Origin: Bordetella parapertussis
GTDB taxonomy: Bacteria > Cyanobacteriota > Cyanobacteriia > PCC-6307 > Cyanobiaceae
NCBI GenBank assembly: GCA_943324725.2
Contig: CALPMR020000035.1
Location: 1 to 15,041, forward strand
DNA length: 15,041 nucleotides
Reading direction: 5' to 3'
Below, piece after piece: positions 15,041 to 15,041 of this stretch. Both the position numbers and the translations under genes were made by a program. The notes under the pieces are model-generated. The model was not told the origin of the DNA. It saw only the letters and a program-made list of their open reading frames with translations, and searched no databases. Numbering within the stretch: the first letter of the stretch is position 1; each line of letters begins with the position of its first letter.

Positions 15041-15041
15041 A

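Overview
The window is about 15 kb of GC-rich DNA from a cyanobacterium, most likely a picocyanobacterium of the Synechococcus/Cyanobium type. The evidence is psbK (a photosystem II subunit), a long cyanobacterial-type IspH, DUF1997, DUF4079 and DUF3155 proteins (families I associate mainly with cyanobacteria and plastids), and four HIP1 octamers (GCGATCGC). I saw no phage, transposon, CRISPR or rRNA/tRNA signal. Twelve genes tile nearly the whole window.

Left part (1-5443): the 3' part of ispH (isoprenoid MEP pathway, +), a DUF1997 protein (+), a DUF4079 membrane protein (-), purH (last two steps of IMP synthesis, -), a serine alpha/beta-hydrolase (+) starting only 54 bp from purH, and a DUF3155 protein (-). 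The two convergent junctions here (1822-1911 and 5018-5071) each hold a perfect inverted repeat suited to a bidirectional terminator. Middle part (5444-9609): a 442-bp leader region, a soluble sensor histidine kinase (+) whose 3' end overlaps the 3' end of cobS (-) by 53 bp, then tgt (queuosine tRNA modification, +) and psbK (+), with hairpins at and just after the psbK stop. I recall cobS, tgt and psbK being neighbours in picocyanobacteria, so this block looks like ordinary core genome.

Right part (9772-15041): a WecG/TagA/CpsF-type glycosyltransferase (-), a very large (about 1,105 aa) protein homologous along its whole length to the regulatory alpha/beta subunits of eukaryotic phosphorylase kinase (GH15-like fold, +), and a Gfo/Idh/MocA sugar-nucleotide oxidoreductase (-) whose stop codon lies 1 bp from that of the large gene. 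This end has a carbohydrate theme (cell-surface glycan and possibly glycogen/alpha-glucan).

The observation most worth following is the phosphorylase-kinase-like protein: it has the GH15-like N-terminal domain and the C-terminal regulatory-type region of the animal subunit, yet no kinase or phosphorylase gene is visible nearby. Other points are a histidine pattern in the DUF4079 protein that suggests haem binding, a Hik2/CSK-like H-box in the histidine kinase, and a repeated palindromic motif in the promoter region of the large gene. No clearly new multi-gene system was found.
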